DNA of 64,000 bases, from contig NZ_CP102265.1 in NCBI RefSeq assembly GCF_025147765.1, positions 806,001 to 870,000 on the forward strand, read 5' to 3'. Position numbers and translations under genes: made by a program. Positions 55,823-64,000 of this stretch are shown in pieces; within the stretch, counting starts at the first letter, position 1; every line of letters begins with the position of its first letter. The notes beneath the pieces were generated by a model that had not been told where the DNA came from, ran no database searches, and saw nothing but the letters and a program-made list of their open reading frames with translations. The stretch is from Blautia obeum ATCC 29174 (GTDB lineage Bacteria; Bacillota; Clostridia; Lachnospirales; Lachnospiraceae).

Positions 55823-58498
55823 ATGAATTACGGAAAAAAATCAGTCTCAAAGAAGCGAAATTCGCTGATTTCCCGTACTGCCATGATGGGAAAAAGAGCG
55901 CATGTTTCGTTGATCAGAGTCCTGTTTGTTGCTTTGATCACAATTTGCGTGGTTATAGGATGTACGGGAATCGGGGCTTTTCGAGGAATAATAGACAATG
56001 CACCGGATGCGAATGATATTGATATATCACCTCTGGGATATGCGACTTTTTTGTACGACGGGGACGGCAATCAGCTTCGTAAACTGACAGCACCAAGTTC
56101 CAACCGACTTCCGGTTTCCATAGACCAGATCCCGCTGGATCTTCAGCATGCAGTCGTGGCAATTGAAGATGAGCGTTTTTATGAGCATAATGGAATTGAC
56201 GTAAGAGGTATTCTCCGTGCGTTTGTAAAGAATATCACATCTGGAGACCTTTCAGAAGGTGCCAGTACTATTACACAGCAGCTGCTTAAAAATAATGTAT
56301 TTACGAACTGGACACAGGAATCAACCTGGCTGGAGCGTTTTACGCGTAAGATCCAGGAACAGTATCTTGCTGTTGAGGTCGAGAAGAACATCAATAACAA
56401 AAATGTAATTCTTGAAAACTATCTGAATACAATCAACCTGGGAGCCGGCACTTATGGCGTTCAGGCAGCGGCACACAAATATTTTGACAAAGATGTCTGG
56501 GATCTGAATCTTTCAGAATGTGCGACTCTGGCAGGAATCACACAGAATCCGACACAGTATAATCCAATTGAGCATCCGGAAGCAAACGCCAAAAGACGTA
56601 AAGAAGTTCTGGACCATATGCTGGATCAGGGATACATTACACAGGAACAGTATGATCAGGTGATCAATGATGACGTATATTCGGGTATTCAGGCAGCACA
56701 GGTTTTGAACTCCGAAACAGAAAATACGGTTTATTCTTACTTCGAGGATGAACTGATCGATCAGGTGGTCAATGACCTGATGAATATTAAAGGTTATACC
56801 CGCACACAGGCACAGAATCTTGTGTACAGCGGTGGATTGAGTATTTATACAACACAGGATGCACGAATCCAGAGCATCCTCGATGAAGAATATGCAGATC
56901 CATCCAATTATCCGGATTATGTACAGTATGCACTGGATTATGCACTGACAGTCAAGAATCCACAGGGTGAAGAAGTAAACTACAGTAAAGAAATGCTGAA
57001 ACTTTATTTTCAGAATGAGGATCCGGAATTTGACCTTCTGTTTGATTCGCAGGAAGAAGGACAGGAATATGTGGATCGTTATAAAGCAAGTATTCTTGCG
57101 GATGGCAGCACAGTTGTAGCTGAGCGTGTAAGCTTTGCACCACAGCCGCAGTCTTCAATGAGTGTTATTGATCAGCATACTGGTTATGTTAAGGCCATTA
57201 TTGGTGGTCGTGGAGAAAAGACAGCCAGTCTGACTCTGAACCGAGCGACAGATACGACCAGACAGCCAGGTTCTACATTTAAGATTCTTTCCACGTATGC
57301 ACCAGCTCTCAATGAGAAGGGAATGACACTTGCAACAACGTTTGAAGATGAACCTTACAACTATCCGGATGGATCTCCGGTCAATAATGCTTCCAAGAGT
57401 TATGGTGGAACAACGACGATCCGAAAGGCAATTCAGAATTCCGTTAACGTTGTGGCAGTAAAATGTCTGGAAGAGGTTACTCCACAGCTTGGTCTGCAGT
57501 ATCTGGATAATTTTGGATTTACAACACTGGCTCATGGAACAGAAGCGGACAGAGATGCCAATGGAACGGTCTGGACAGATGCGAACCTTCCACTTGCACT
57601 CGGTGGTCTGACACATGGTGTAACGAACGTAGAGCTTTGTGCAGCATATGCGGCGATTGCCAACAGTGGTAATTATATTGAACCAATCTATTATACAAAG
57701 ATTCTGGATCATAATGGAAATGTCCTGATTGAAAAGAACTCTGCAGGAAGATCTGTGATAAAAGAGAGTACAGCATGGCTGTTGACGAGTGCTATGGAAG
57801 ATGTTGTAACACAGGGTACAGGTACAGCCTGCCAGCTTGATAATATGACAGTTGCAGGAAAGACAGGTACAACAGATGCGTACAATGACCTCTGGTTTGT
57901 AGGATATACACCATATTATACATGTGCAGTTTGGTCAGGATATGACAATAATGAAAAACTTCCGGAGGACGCCCGAAACTTCCATAAGAACCTTTGGAAG
58001 AAAGTAATGACACGAATTCATGAAGGCCTTGAGGACAGAGATTTTGATATGCCTGCAAGTGTTGACAAGATAAGTGTTTGTGAAGAGACGGGACTTCTTC
58101 CAAGAGCTGGCTGTCCGGTTATTACAGAATACTTTGATATTGGTGATATACCGACTGATTATTGTGATCAGCATTTCTACGGAGATGACGAAAGCGGTAT
58201 GCAGGAATACACAACGGAAGAAGAAATATACAATCCAGAACCGACACCGGATCCGAATAATCCGAATGGTGATAATACCGGTGATAATACGGGCGACAAT
58301 ACCGGAGATAACACGGGTGATAATACGGGAGATAATACCGGAGATAACACCGGTGGTAATACGGGAGATAATACGGGAGATAATACCGGAGATAACGCCG
58401 GAGATACCGGCGGTGGAGATGCCGGTGGCGGAGATACTGGTGGAGGAGATACCGGTGGCGATACTGGCGGCGGAGATGCCGGTTATACAGAAGAATAG
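55823..58498 (+). CDS. Class A penicillin-binding protein (PBP1a type)
   Basis: 891 residues. Basic N-terminus, one helix (about 30-52), GT51 transglycosylase with catalytic VAIEDERFYEHNGID and EGASTITQQLLKN, then transpeptidase motifs STFK (in RQPGSTFKILS), SVN and GKTGTT. After about residue 815 comes a repeat tail of (D/N-N-T-G)n and Gly/Asp-rich sequence with no charge balance, probably a disordered cell-wall stalk. Polymerises and crosslinks peptidoglycan. RBS AAGGAGG. Confidence 0.95.
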   Translation: MNYGKKSVSKKRNSLISRTAMMGKRAHVSLIRVLFVALITICVVIGCTGIGAFRGIIDNAPDANDIDISPLGYATFLYDGDGNQLRKLTAPSSNRLPVSIDQIPLDLQHAVVAIEDERFYEHNGIDVRGILRAFVKNITSGDLSEGASTITQQLLKNNVFTNWTQESTWLERFTRKIQEQYLAVEVEKNINNKNVILENYLNTINLGAGTYGVQAAAHKYFDKDVWDLNLSECATLAGITQNPTQYNPIEHPEANAKRRKEVLDHMLDQGYITQEQYDQVINDDVYSGIQAAQVLNSETENTVYSYFEDELIDQVVNDLMNIKGYTRTQAQNLVYSGGLSIYTTQDARIQSILDEEYADPSNYPDYVQYALDYALTVKNPQGEEVNYSKEMLKLYFQNEDPEFDLLFDSQEEGQEYVDRYKASILADGSTVVAERVSFAPQPQSSMSVIDQHTGYVKAIIGGRGEKTASLTLNRATDTTRQPGSTFKILSTYAPALNEKGMTLATTFEDEPYNYPDGSPVNNASKSYGGTTTIRKAIQNSVNVVAVKCLEEVTPQLGLQYLDNFGFTTLAHGTEADRDANGTVWTDANLPLALGGLTHGVTNVELCAAYAAIANSGNYIEPIYYTKILDHNGNVLIEKNSAGRSVIKESTAWLLTSAMEDVVTQGTGTACQLDNMTVAGKTGTTDAYNDLWFVGYTPYYTCAVWSGYDNNEKLPEDARNFHKNLWKKVMTRIHEGLEDRDFDMPASVDKISVCEETGLLPRAGCPVITEYFDIGDIPTDYCDQHFYGDDESGMQEYTTEEEIYNPEPTPDPNNPNGDNTGDNTGDNTGDNTGDNTGDNTGDNTGGNTGDNTGDNTGDNAGDTGGGDAGGGDTGGGDTGGDTGGGDAGYTEE
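58271..58485 (+). repeat. 12-bp tandem repeats encoding the PBP tail
   Basis: GATAATACCGGT-like units repeat about eleven times (58271-58410), followed by GGxGAT glycine-aspartate units. Synonymous variation among copies (ACC/ACG, GGT/GGA) shows partial drift. Confidence 0.85.
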
Positions 58499-58509
58499 TA
58501 TCTGAATAT

Positions 58510-58547
58510 AGGCTGTGATCGTCCTGGACGGTTGCAGCCTGTGTTTT
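58510..58547 (+). terminator. Weak terminator-like hairpin after the PBP gene
   Basis: AGGCTGTGATCGTC pairs with GACGGTTGCAGCCT including three G-U pairs; only GTGTTTT follows. Confidence 0.5.
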
Positions 58548-58561
58548 AGGAAGGAGTACTT

Positions 58562-59218
58562 ATGCTGGAACAGTACAGAACAGTATATGAAGGTGGAGAA
58601 GGCGAGATCACTGAAAAAAAATCACGCTTCATCGCGACAGTTCATCCAGTGGAAAGTGAAGAAGAAGCGTTGGCTTTTCTGGAAGAGATGAAAAAAAAAT
58701 ACTGGGATGCAAGACACAATTGCTATGTGTATTCGATTGGGATGAACCGTGAATTTACCAGATGCAGTGATGATGGAGAACCTTCCGGAACTGCTGGAAG
58801 GCCAATGCTTGATGTGATCCTTGGAGAAGATATTTATAATGTGGCGGTTGTAGTAACAAGATATTTTGGAGGCGTGCTGCTTGGAACAGGTGGACTTGTA
58901 AGAGCGTATTCCAAAGCAGTGCAGGAAGGCCTTGCTGCAAGCAAGGTGATTCTTAAACAAAAGGGAATCGCACTTAAGATTACGACAGATTATACAGGGC
59001 TCGGCAAGATACAGTACATTGCAGGAGAAAGAAACATTCCAGTGCTGGATAGTGAATATACGGACAAAGTGGTCATGAAATTGCTGGTTCCAGTGCAGGA
59101 TGTAGGAAGCGTACAGAAGGCAATTACAGAAGGAACGAATGGAAGAGCCGGAATCGAAAAAGATCAGGAACTGTATTATGCAGTGATCGACGGAAAAGTT
59201 ATAACATTTGATCATTAG
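58562..59218 (+). CDS. YigZ/IMPACT family protein
   Basis: 218 residues with the UPF0029/IMPACT N-terminal domain: KKSRFIATVHPVESEEEALA, YWDARHNCYVYSIG, CSDDGEPSGTAGRPMLDVI, TRYFGGVLLGTGGLVRAYS; plus the DUF1949 C-terminal domain. Eukaryotic IMPACT inhibits GCN2; the bacterial role is unclear, possibly translation-related or a prolidase-like activity. AAGGAG five bases before ATG. Converges on a cyclophilin gene. Confidence 0.93.
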   Translation: MLEQYRTVYEGGEGEITEKKSRFIATVHPVESEEEALAFLEEMKKKYWDARHNCYVYSIGMNREFTRCSDDGEPSGTAGRPMLDVILGEDIYNVAVVVTRYFGGVLLGTGGLVRAYSKAVQEGLAASKVILKQKGIALKITTDYTGLGKIQYIAGERNIPVLDSEYTDKVVMKLLVPVQDVGSVQKAITEGTNGRAGIEKDQELYYAVIDGKVITFDH

Positions 59219-59228
59219 AATATGGGAA

Positions 59229-59295
59229 TAAAAAAGAAGCCGGAAGGTAACGGGTTCTATCTGAAAAAGATAGATATCGCACCATCAGGCTTCTC
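59229..59295 (-). terminator. Branched terminator of the cyclophilin gene
   Basis: Minus-strand AGAAGCC pairs with GGCTTCT, followed by six Ts; inner GGT/ACC and CTATCT-AGATAG stems extend it. Confidence 0.75.
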
Positions 59296-59321
59296 CTCAT
59301 TTACTTGAAGAGCTTGCTGAA

Positions 59322-59846
59322 TCAGCACTTCTCTGGTTCTGGATAATCTACACCAAAGGTTTCGACAGTCATAGATTTGATCTGCTGATCATCCAACGGT
59401 CTGTCTCTGAAATCTGTTTCGGTTTCAGCAATTTTGTTTACAACATCCATGCCCTCGATCACTTTGCCAAATGCAGCATAGCTTCCGTCCAGATGTGGAG
59501 CAGCTTTGTGCATAATGAAGAACTGGCTTCCACCGGAATTTGGATGCATGGCTCTTGCCATGGAAAGAACTCCTGGGGTATGAGCAAGATTATTTGCAAT
59601 GCCATTTTGAGCAAATTCTCCTTTGATGCTATATCCTGGACCACCCATTCCGGTTCCGTCCGGGCATCCGCCCTGAATCATAAATCCATTGATGACACGA
59701 TGAAAGATAAGTCCGTCGTAGAAACCTTTTTTGACAAGACTGATAAAATTATTTACTGTATTCGGTGCGATTTCCGGATACAGTTCTGCTTTCATAACAT
59801 CACCGTTCTCCATAGTGATAGTTACAACCGGATTTGTATTTGCCAT
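59322..59846 (-). CDS. Cyclophilin-type peptidyl-prolyl isomerase
   Basis: 174 residues: FHRVINGFMIQGGCPDGTGM, SMARAMHPNSGGSQFFIM, FGKVIEGMDVVNKI. The catalytic Arg (FHR) and QGG are intact. AAGGAG is three bases from one ATG (59852) and nine from ATG 59846 (MANTNP), which is preferred. No signal peptide, so cytoplasmic. Divergent from tsaE. Confidence 0.94.
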   Translation of the reverse strand: MANTNPVVTITMENGDVMKAELYPEIAPNTVNNFISLVKKGFYDGLIFHRVINGFMIQGGCPDGTGMGGPGYSIKGEFAQNGIANNLAHTPGVLSMARAMHPNSGGSQFFIMHKAAPHLDGSYAAFGKVIEGMDVVNKIAETETDFRDRPLDDQQIKSMTVETFGVDYPEPEKC

Positions 59847-59943
59847 AATCATAGTCTCCTTTTGCAAAAAGTATTGTTTTTCTCTGTGCGCTCTATTATA
59901 ATATGCAAAGAACAATTCTGCAAGGAAAAAGGTGATTCAACAG

Positions 59944-60369
59944 ATGGTAACAGAGACAAGAAGCCCTGAAGAAACATATGCTCTGGGTGAGAAAATAGGA
60001 AAAGCAGCCCAGCCTGGACAGATTTATACCCTGACCGGAGATCTGGGGGTAGGTAAAACGGTTTTTACACAGGGGGTGGCAGCGGGACTTGGTATTACAG
60101 AACCGGTAAGCAGCCCGACATTTACAATTGTACAGGTGTATGAAGAGGGGCGTCTTCCTTTCTATCATTTTGATGTGTACCGAATTGGAGATATCGAAGA
60201 GATGGAAGAAATCGGATATGATGATTATTTCTTTGGAAATGGCATCTGTTTGATCGAATGGGCTGAGCTGATCGAAGAGATTCTTCCGGATAATGTTATT
60301 TCTATTACAATAGAAAAAGACCTGACACAGGGATTTGATTACAGAAAGATAACTGTAGATGGCTTATAG
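59944..60369 (+). CDS. tsaE: t6A biosynthesis ATPase TsaE
   Basis: 141 residues: Walker A TGDLGVGKTVFTQG, SSPTFTIV, FHFDVYR-like YHFDVYRIGD, and IEWAELI. Hydrolyses ATP to reset the TsaBD complex in tRNA t6A37 synthesis. AAAGGTGA before ATG 59944; a GTG at 59932 is the alternative. Next gene overlaps slightly in frame terms but starts at 60380. Confidence 0.94.
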   Translation: MVTETRSPEETYALGEKIGKAAQPGQIYTLTGDLGVGKTVFTQGVAAGLGITEPVSSPTFTIVQVYEEGRLPFYHFDVYRIGDIEEMEEIGYDDYFFGNGICLIEWAELIEEILPDNVISITIEKDLTQGFDYRKITVDGL

Positions 60370-60379
60370 GAGAAAAAAT

Positions 60380-61102
60380 ATGAGAATTTTAGGTCTTGAC
60401 AGTTCCGGAATCGTAGCATCCGTAGCTGTCGTAGAAGATGATGTTCTGGTAGCAGAATATACCATTAATTACAAGAAAACACATTCACAGACATTACTTC
60501 CAATGCTGGATGAGATCGTAAAGATGACCGAACTTGATCTGGAAAGCATTGATGCGATTGCAGTTGCGGCTGGCCCGGGATCTTTTACCGGACTTCGTAT
60601 AGGCTCTGCAACAGCGAAAGGGCTTGGATTGGCATTAAAGAAACCATTAGTGGCAATTCCGACAGTAGAGGGACTTGCTTACAATCTGTATGATACGCCA
60701 GGACTGATCTGTCCGATCATGGATGCAAGACGTAAACAGGTGTATACAGGTATCTATCGTTTTACGGATCATAGGCTGGAAACAGTAGAAGAACAGATGG
60801 CTGTGCCAGTGGAAGAAATGATCAAAAAGTTGAATGCATATGGACAACCTGTGACTTTTCTGGGAGATGGAGTACCGGTATTTTGTGAACTGATCACAGA
60901 GAAAATGGAGGTTCCATATTCTTTTGCCCCGGCACATGTAAACAAACAGCGTGCAGCAGCAGTGGCTGCACTGGGACTTATTTATTATCGTGAAGGAAAA
61001 ACAGAAACTGCAATGGAACATGTACCGGACTATCTGCGAGTATCCCAGGCAGAGCGTGAGCGTGCAGAACGGGAGGCGGCAAAAGCTGACGGTAACGCAT
61101 GA
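60380..61102 (+). CDS. tsaB: t6A biosynthesis protein TsaB
   Basis: 240 residues, ASKHA fold: ILGLDSSGIVASVAVVEDD, KKTHSQTLLPMLDEI, AAGPGSFTGLRIGSATAKGL. Heterodimer partner of TsaD. AGGAG at 60368-60372 sets ATG 60380. ATGA overlap with rimI. Confidence 0.95.
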   Translation: MRILGLDSSGIVASVAVVEDDVLVAEYTINYKKTHSQTLLPMLDEIVKMTELDLESIDAIAVAAGPGSFTGLRIGSATAKGLGLALKKPLVAIPTVEGLAYNLYDTPGLICPIMDARRKQVYTGIYRFTDHRLETVEEQMAVPVEEMIKKLNAYGQPVTFLGDGVPVFCELITEKMEVPYSFAPAHVNKQRAAAVAALGLIYYREGKTETAMEHVPDYLRVSQAERERAEREAAKADGNA

Positions 61103-61536
61103 CGTTTCGTGAAATGACAGTGGAGGATTTGGAACAGGTTGTGGAAATAGAAAACAGATTGTTTTCAGATCCGTGGACTAAAGAAGGTTTTTTTACTTTT
61201 CTTACCAAAGAAAATACAATGTTTTTTGTCATAGAAGAAAAAGAAAAAATACTGGCTTACTGTAGCATGCAGACGGTTCTTGATGAGGGCGATATTCTGA
61301 ACGTGGCAGTGAGTCCGGACAGACAAAGAGAAGGAATTGGTTATTTTCTTGTAGACAGTATGTTGAAGATGGCAGAGATGATTGGAATCCATATCGTACA
61401 TCTTGAAGTGCGGGAAGGTAATGGGACGGCCAGAAGACTGTATGAACGTCTTGGCTTTAAAGAAGATGGTCTGCGTAAAAACTATTATACGGACCCTACA
61501 GAAAATGCGGTTTTAATGACGAAAATGCAGGAGTGA
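61099..61536 (+). CDS. rimI: Ribosomal protein S18 alanine N-acetyltransferase RimI
   Basis: 145 residues, GNAT: NVAVSPDRQREGIGYFLVDS carries the acetyl-CoA loop, HLEVREGNGTARRLYERLGF the catalytic end. Part of the common tsaB-rimI-tsaD order, here with an RNase Z gene next. Confidence 0.92.
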   Translation: MTFREMTVEDLEQVVEIENRLFSDPWTKEGFFTFLTKENTMFFVIEEKEKILAYCSMQTVLDEGDILNVAVSPDRQREGIGYFLVDSMLKMAEMIGIHIVHLEVREGNGTARRLYERLGFKEDGLRKNYYTDPTENAVLMTKMQE

Positions 61537-61542
61537 AAATAT

Positions 61543-62454
61543 ATGTTGGATTTATGTTTGCTTGGAAGTGGAGGGATGATGCCCCTTCCGAGACGATGGC
61601 TGACTGCGCTGATGACAAGATATAACGGCAGCAGTCTGCTGATCGACTGCGGAGAAGGTACGCAGGTTGCAGTTAAAGAAAGAGGCTGGAGTTTTAAACC
61701 AATCGATGTGATCTGCTTTACTCATTATCATGGAGATCATATCAGTGGACTTCCGGGATTACTTCTTACTATGGGAAATGCGGATCGGACAGAGCCACTT
61801 ACGTTGGTAGGACCGAAAGGATTGGAACGGGTTGTAAATGCCCTTAGAGTCATCGCACCGGAACTGCCTTTTGAAATTCGATTTATAGAGATTACAAAGC
61901 CGCAGGAGGTTCTGGAATTGAATGGATATCGTATTACGGCTTTCAGAGTGAATCACAATGTAATCTGCTATGGATACACGATTGAGATCCTGAGACAGGG
62001 TAAATTCTCACCGGAGCGGGCAAAAGAGCAGGCAATACCTTTAAAATACTGGAATCCGCTCCAAAAGGGGCAGACGATAGAAGTAGATGGTGTAGTTTAT
62101 ACACCGGATATGGTTCTTGGACCAGATCGAAAAGGCATTAAAGTTACTTATACAACAGATACCAGGCCTACGGAATCAATTCTACGAAATGCTGCAGAAT
62201 CAGATCTTTTTATCTGCGAAGGTATGTATGGAGAAGAAGATAAGATTGAAAAAGCAAAGGGATATAAACACATGACTTTCCGAGAGGCTGCAGCTCTGGC
62301 GCGAGATGCAAATGTAAAGGAACTGTGGCTTACACATTACAGTCCGTCTCTGATTCACCCGGAGGAATATATGGATATGGTACGAGGCATTTTTCCAAAT
62401 GCCTGGCCGGGAAAAGATGGAAAAAGTGTAGAATTGAATTTTGAGGAAGACTAG
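61543..62454 (+). CDS. rnz: Ribonuclease Z (tRNA 3' processing)
   Basis: 303 residues, MBL fold: FTHYHGDHISGLPGLLLTMG metal motif, TYTTDTRPTE, LWLTHYSPSLIHPEEY with the late histidine. It cuts the 3' trailer of pre-tRNAs lacking an encoded CCA. Sits between rimI and tsaD, an uncommon insertion that keeps the tRNA theme. AGGAG before ATG. Confidence 0.87.
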   Translation: MLDLCLLGSGGMMPLPRRWLTALMTRYNGSSLLIDCGEGTQVAVKERGWSFKPIDVICFTHYHGDHISGLPGLLLTMGNADRTEPLTLVGPKGLERVVNALRVIAPELPFEIRFIEITKPQEVLELNGYRITAFRVNHNVICYGYTIEILRQGKFSPERAKEQAIPLKYWNPLQKGQTIEVDGVVYTPDMVLGPDRKGIKVTYTTDTRPTESILRNAAESDLFICEGMYGEEDKIEKAKGYKHMTFREAAALARDANVKELWLTHYSPSLIHPEEYMDMVRGIFPNAWPGKDGKSVELNFEED

Positions 62455-62466
62455 AGGAGTCTGAAA

Positions 62467-63486
62467 ATGAAAGATACATTGATTTTGGCAATTGAGAGTT
62501 CTTGTGATGAAACTGCAGCTTCAGTAGTAAAAAATGGAAGAACGATTCTTTCCAATGTAATATCATCACAGATAGAACTTCATAAGCTGTACGGGGGTGT
62601 TGTGCCTGAAATTGCATCCCGTAAACATATTGAAAAAATAAATCAGGTAATTGAAGAAGCGTTAAAAGAAGCAGATGTGACGCTGGATGACCTGGATGCC
62701 ATTGGTGTAACCTATGGACCGGGTCTGGTTGGTGCACTTCTTGTTGGGGTTGCAGAGGCGAAAGCAATCGCATATGCGAAAAAACTCCCACTGGTTGGCG
62801 TGCATCATATAGAGGGACATGTATCTGCTAACTATATTGAGCATCCGGATCTGGAACCTCCCTTCCTTTGTCTGATCGTATCTGGCGGTCATACGCATCT
62901 GGTTATTGTGAAGGATTATGGAGAATTTGAGATACTTGGACGAACACGTGACGATGCTGCGGGAGAAGCTTTTGACAAAGTGGCTCGGGCGATTGGACTG
63001 GGGTATCCGGGAGGGCCGAAGATTGACAAACTTTCCAAAGAGGGAAATCCGGAAGCAATTGTATTTCCTCGTGCAAAAATCGGAGATTGCCCGTATGATT
63101 TTAGTTTCAGTGGAGTAAAATCAGCTGTTCTGAATTATATAAATCAGGCTCAAATGAAAGGTGAAGAAGTAAATAGAGTGGATCTGGCAGCATCTTTCCA
63201 GAAGGCGGTGGTAGATGTTCTTGTAGAACATACAATGCTTGCTGCAGGGGATTACAAGATGACTAAGATTGCTATTGCAGGAGGGGTTGCTTCCAATGGT
63301 ACACTTCGTGCTGCAATGGAAAAGGCATGCGCAGAAAGGGGATATACGTTCTATCGTCCATCACCGATTTTTTGTACAGACAATGCTGCGATGATAGGGG
63401 TAGCTGCATATTATGAATATATGAAAGGTACTCGGCATGGCTGGGATCTCAATGCAGTACCGAATCTGAAACTTGGAGAGCGTTGA
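62467..63486 (+). CDS. tsaD: tRNA threonylcarbamoyladenosine transferase TsaD
   Basis: 339 residues: LAIESSCDETAASVV, metal-binding VHHIEGHVSANYIEH, VSGGHTHLVIVKDYG, IAGGVASNGTLRAAM. Catalyses transfer of threonylcarbamoyl to A37 of ANN-decoding tRNAs. The window thus holds tsaB, tsaD and tsaE; tsaC is not seen. Confidence 0.97.
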   Translation: MKDTLILAIESSCDETAASVVKNGRTILSNVISSQIELHKLYGGVVPEIASRKHIEKINQVIEEALKEADVTLDDLDAIGVTYGPGLVGALLVGVAEAKAIAYAKKLPLVGVHHIEGHVSANYIEHPDLEPPFLCLIVSGGHTHLVIVKDYGEFEILGRTRDDAAGEAFDKVARAIGLGYPGGPKIDKLSKEGNPEAIVFPRAKIGDCPYDFSFSGVKSAVLNYINQAQMKGEEVNRVDLAASFQKAVVDVLVEHTMLAAGDYKMTKIAIAGGVASNGTLRAAMEKACAERGYTFYRPSPIFCTDNAAMIGVAAYYEYMKGTRHGWDLNAVPNLKLGER

Positions 63487-63546
63487 ATATACAATAAAAC
63501 AAGGGGCAAAGAGATCTTTTGAACAATAAAACAGGAGGTTACTGAA

Positions 63547-64000
63547 ATGAAAGAAAAAACAACCGCAATCGTGCTGGCAGCAGGGCAGGGAAAGCGTATG
63601 CACAGCAAAATACAAAAGCAGTTCCTGGAAATTCAGGGACATCCTGTTTTATATTATTCTTTAAAATGTTTTCAGGAGAGTCCTTTGATTCATGATATTA
63701 TCATAGTGACAGGAGAAGACATGATCTCTTACTGCAAAAGAGAAATTGTGGAACGTTATCAGCTTACAAAGGTTTCAGCAGTGATTGCCGGAGGAAAAGA
63801 ACGATATGATTCCGTGTACAAGGGGCTTCTTGCGTGTGAAGAATGTAAGTATGTCTTTATTCATGATGGGGCAAGACCGTTTATTACCGAGGAGATTTTG
63901 GAAAGGGGAATGTTTGGAGTGCAGGAAACAGGCGCCTGTGTTGTTGGTATGCCTTCTAAAGATACAGTAAAAGTAGCAGATGAAGCTGATTTTGTAAGTG
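63547..64000 (+). CDS. ispD: IspD (2-C-methyl-D-erythritol 4-phosphate cytidylyltransferase), 3' truncated
   Basis: The first 151 residues are visible; the gene runs off the window. MKEKTTAIVLAAGQGKRM and KQFLEIQGHPVLYYSL are the CTP loop, and FIHDGARPFIT the conserved DxAR block. Methylerythritol phosphate pathway of isoprenoid synthesis. AGGAGG seven bases before the ATG. The related Bacteroides/Bacillus TarI ribitol-phosphate enzyme is the main alternative. Confidence 0.88.
   Translation, partial: MKEKTTAIVLAAGQGKRMHSKIQKQFLEIQGHPVLYYSLKCFQESPLIHDIIIVTGEDMISYCKREIVERYQLTKVSAVIAGGKERYDSVYKGLLACEECKYVFIHDGARPFITEEILERGMFGVQETGACVVGMPSKDTVKVADEADFVS

Noticed and set aside
58271..58485. CRISPR array
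   Set aside because: Twelve-base units are in frame within a PBP and have no spacers.

Overview
The window looks like a chromosomal segment from a gut-type Lachnospiraceae (Clostridia, Firmicutes). The evidence is moderate-to-low GC, AAGGAGG-type ribosome binding sites before nearly every gene, clostridial gene orders (uvrC-hprK-glcK; tsaE-tsaB-rimI-tsaD), DUF6382-FHA and WG-repeat proteins, and a seleno-YedE cluster. No rRNA, tRNA, CRISPR array or prophage was seen. The only mobile element recognised is one group II intron.

Layout. 1-9358: right end of a Tad/Flp-pilus-like locus (DUF5702, TadE-like, prepilin peptidase) fused to a phospho-signalling set (TPR/WG protein, DUF6382-FHA protein, zinc-ribbon/TPR protein, Ser/Thr kinase with TPRs, a 44-residue membrane protein, an Ig-like secreted protein). 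9391-11770: strong terminator, a group II intron whose reverse transcriptase reads YADN instead of YADD, a large structured non-coding repeat and a small ORF. 11948-16016: AraC regulator and a partial L-rhamnose/deoxysugar locus (isomerase, binding protein, mutarotase) with a good CcpA cre site. 16176-22331: malQ, a GT-C glycosyltransferase, a split ThrE-type exporter and glgB. 22393-29682: a tightly overlapping operon made of a TetR regulator, a TetM-like GTPase fused to a NYN/Rae1-like nuclease domain, an LRR protein, a VWA/metallopeptidase-like protein and a MoxR ATPase. This is the least conventional multigene unit here. 29752-30888: secreted metallo-beta-lactamase-fold protein.

30893-34766: selenium-metabolism-type cluster (LysR, cysteine desulfurase-like, YedE, TusA-like, DUF3343). 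35015-39465: greA, then a Na/Pi cotransporter with a PhoP/PhoR-type two-component system behind a PhoP-box-like repeat. 39502-48053: amino-sugar/galactose module (nagB, AraC regulator, nucleotidyltransferase, NahK-like kinase, ABC transporter, galE). It resembles the lacto-N-biose/galacto-N-biose pathway but has no GH112 phosphorylase in view. 48135-64000: housekeeping genes (DUF1846, ftsH, uvrC, hprK, glcK, PBP1a-type enzyme, YigZ, cyclophilin, t6A genes with an RNase Z inserted, start of ispD).

Carbon control links several parts. HPr kinase and glucokinase are encoded here, the deoxysugar locus carries a cre-like site, and the amino-sugar module shows 21-bp-spaced direct repeats of the kind bound by AraC-family activators.
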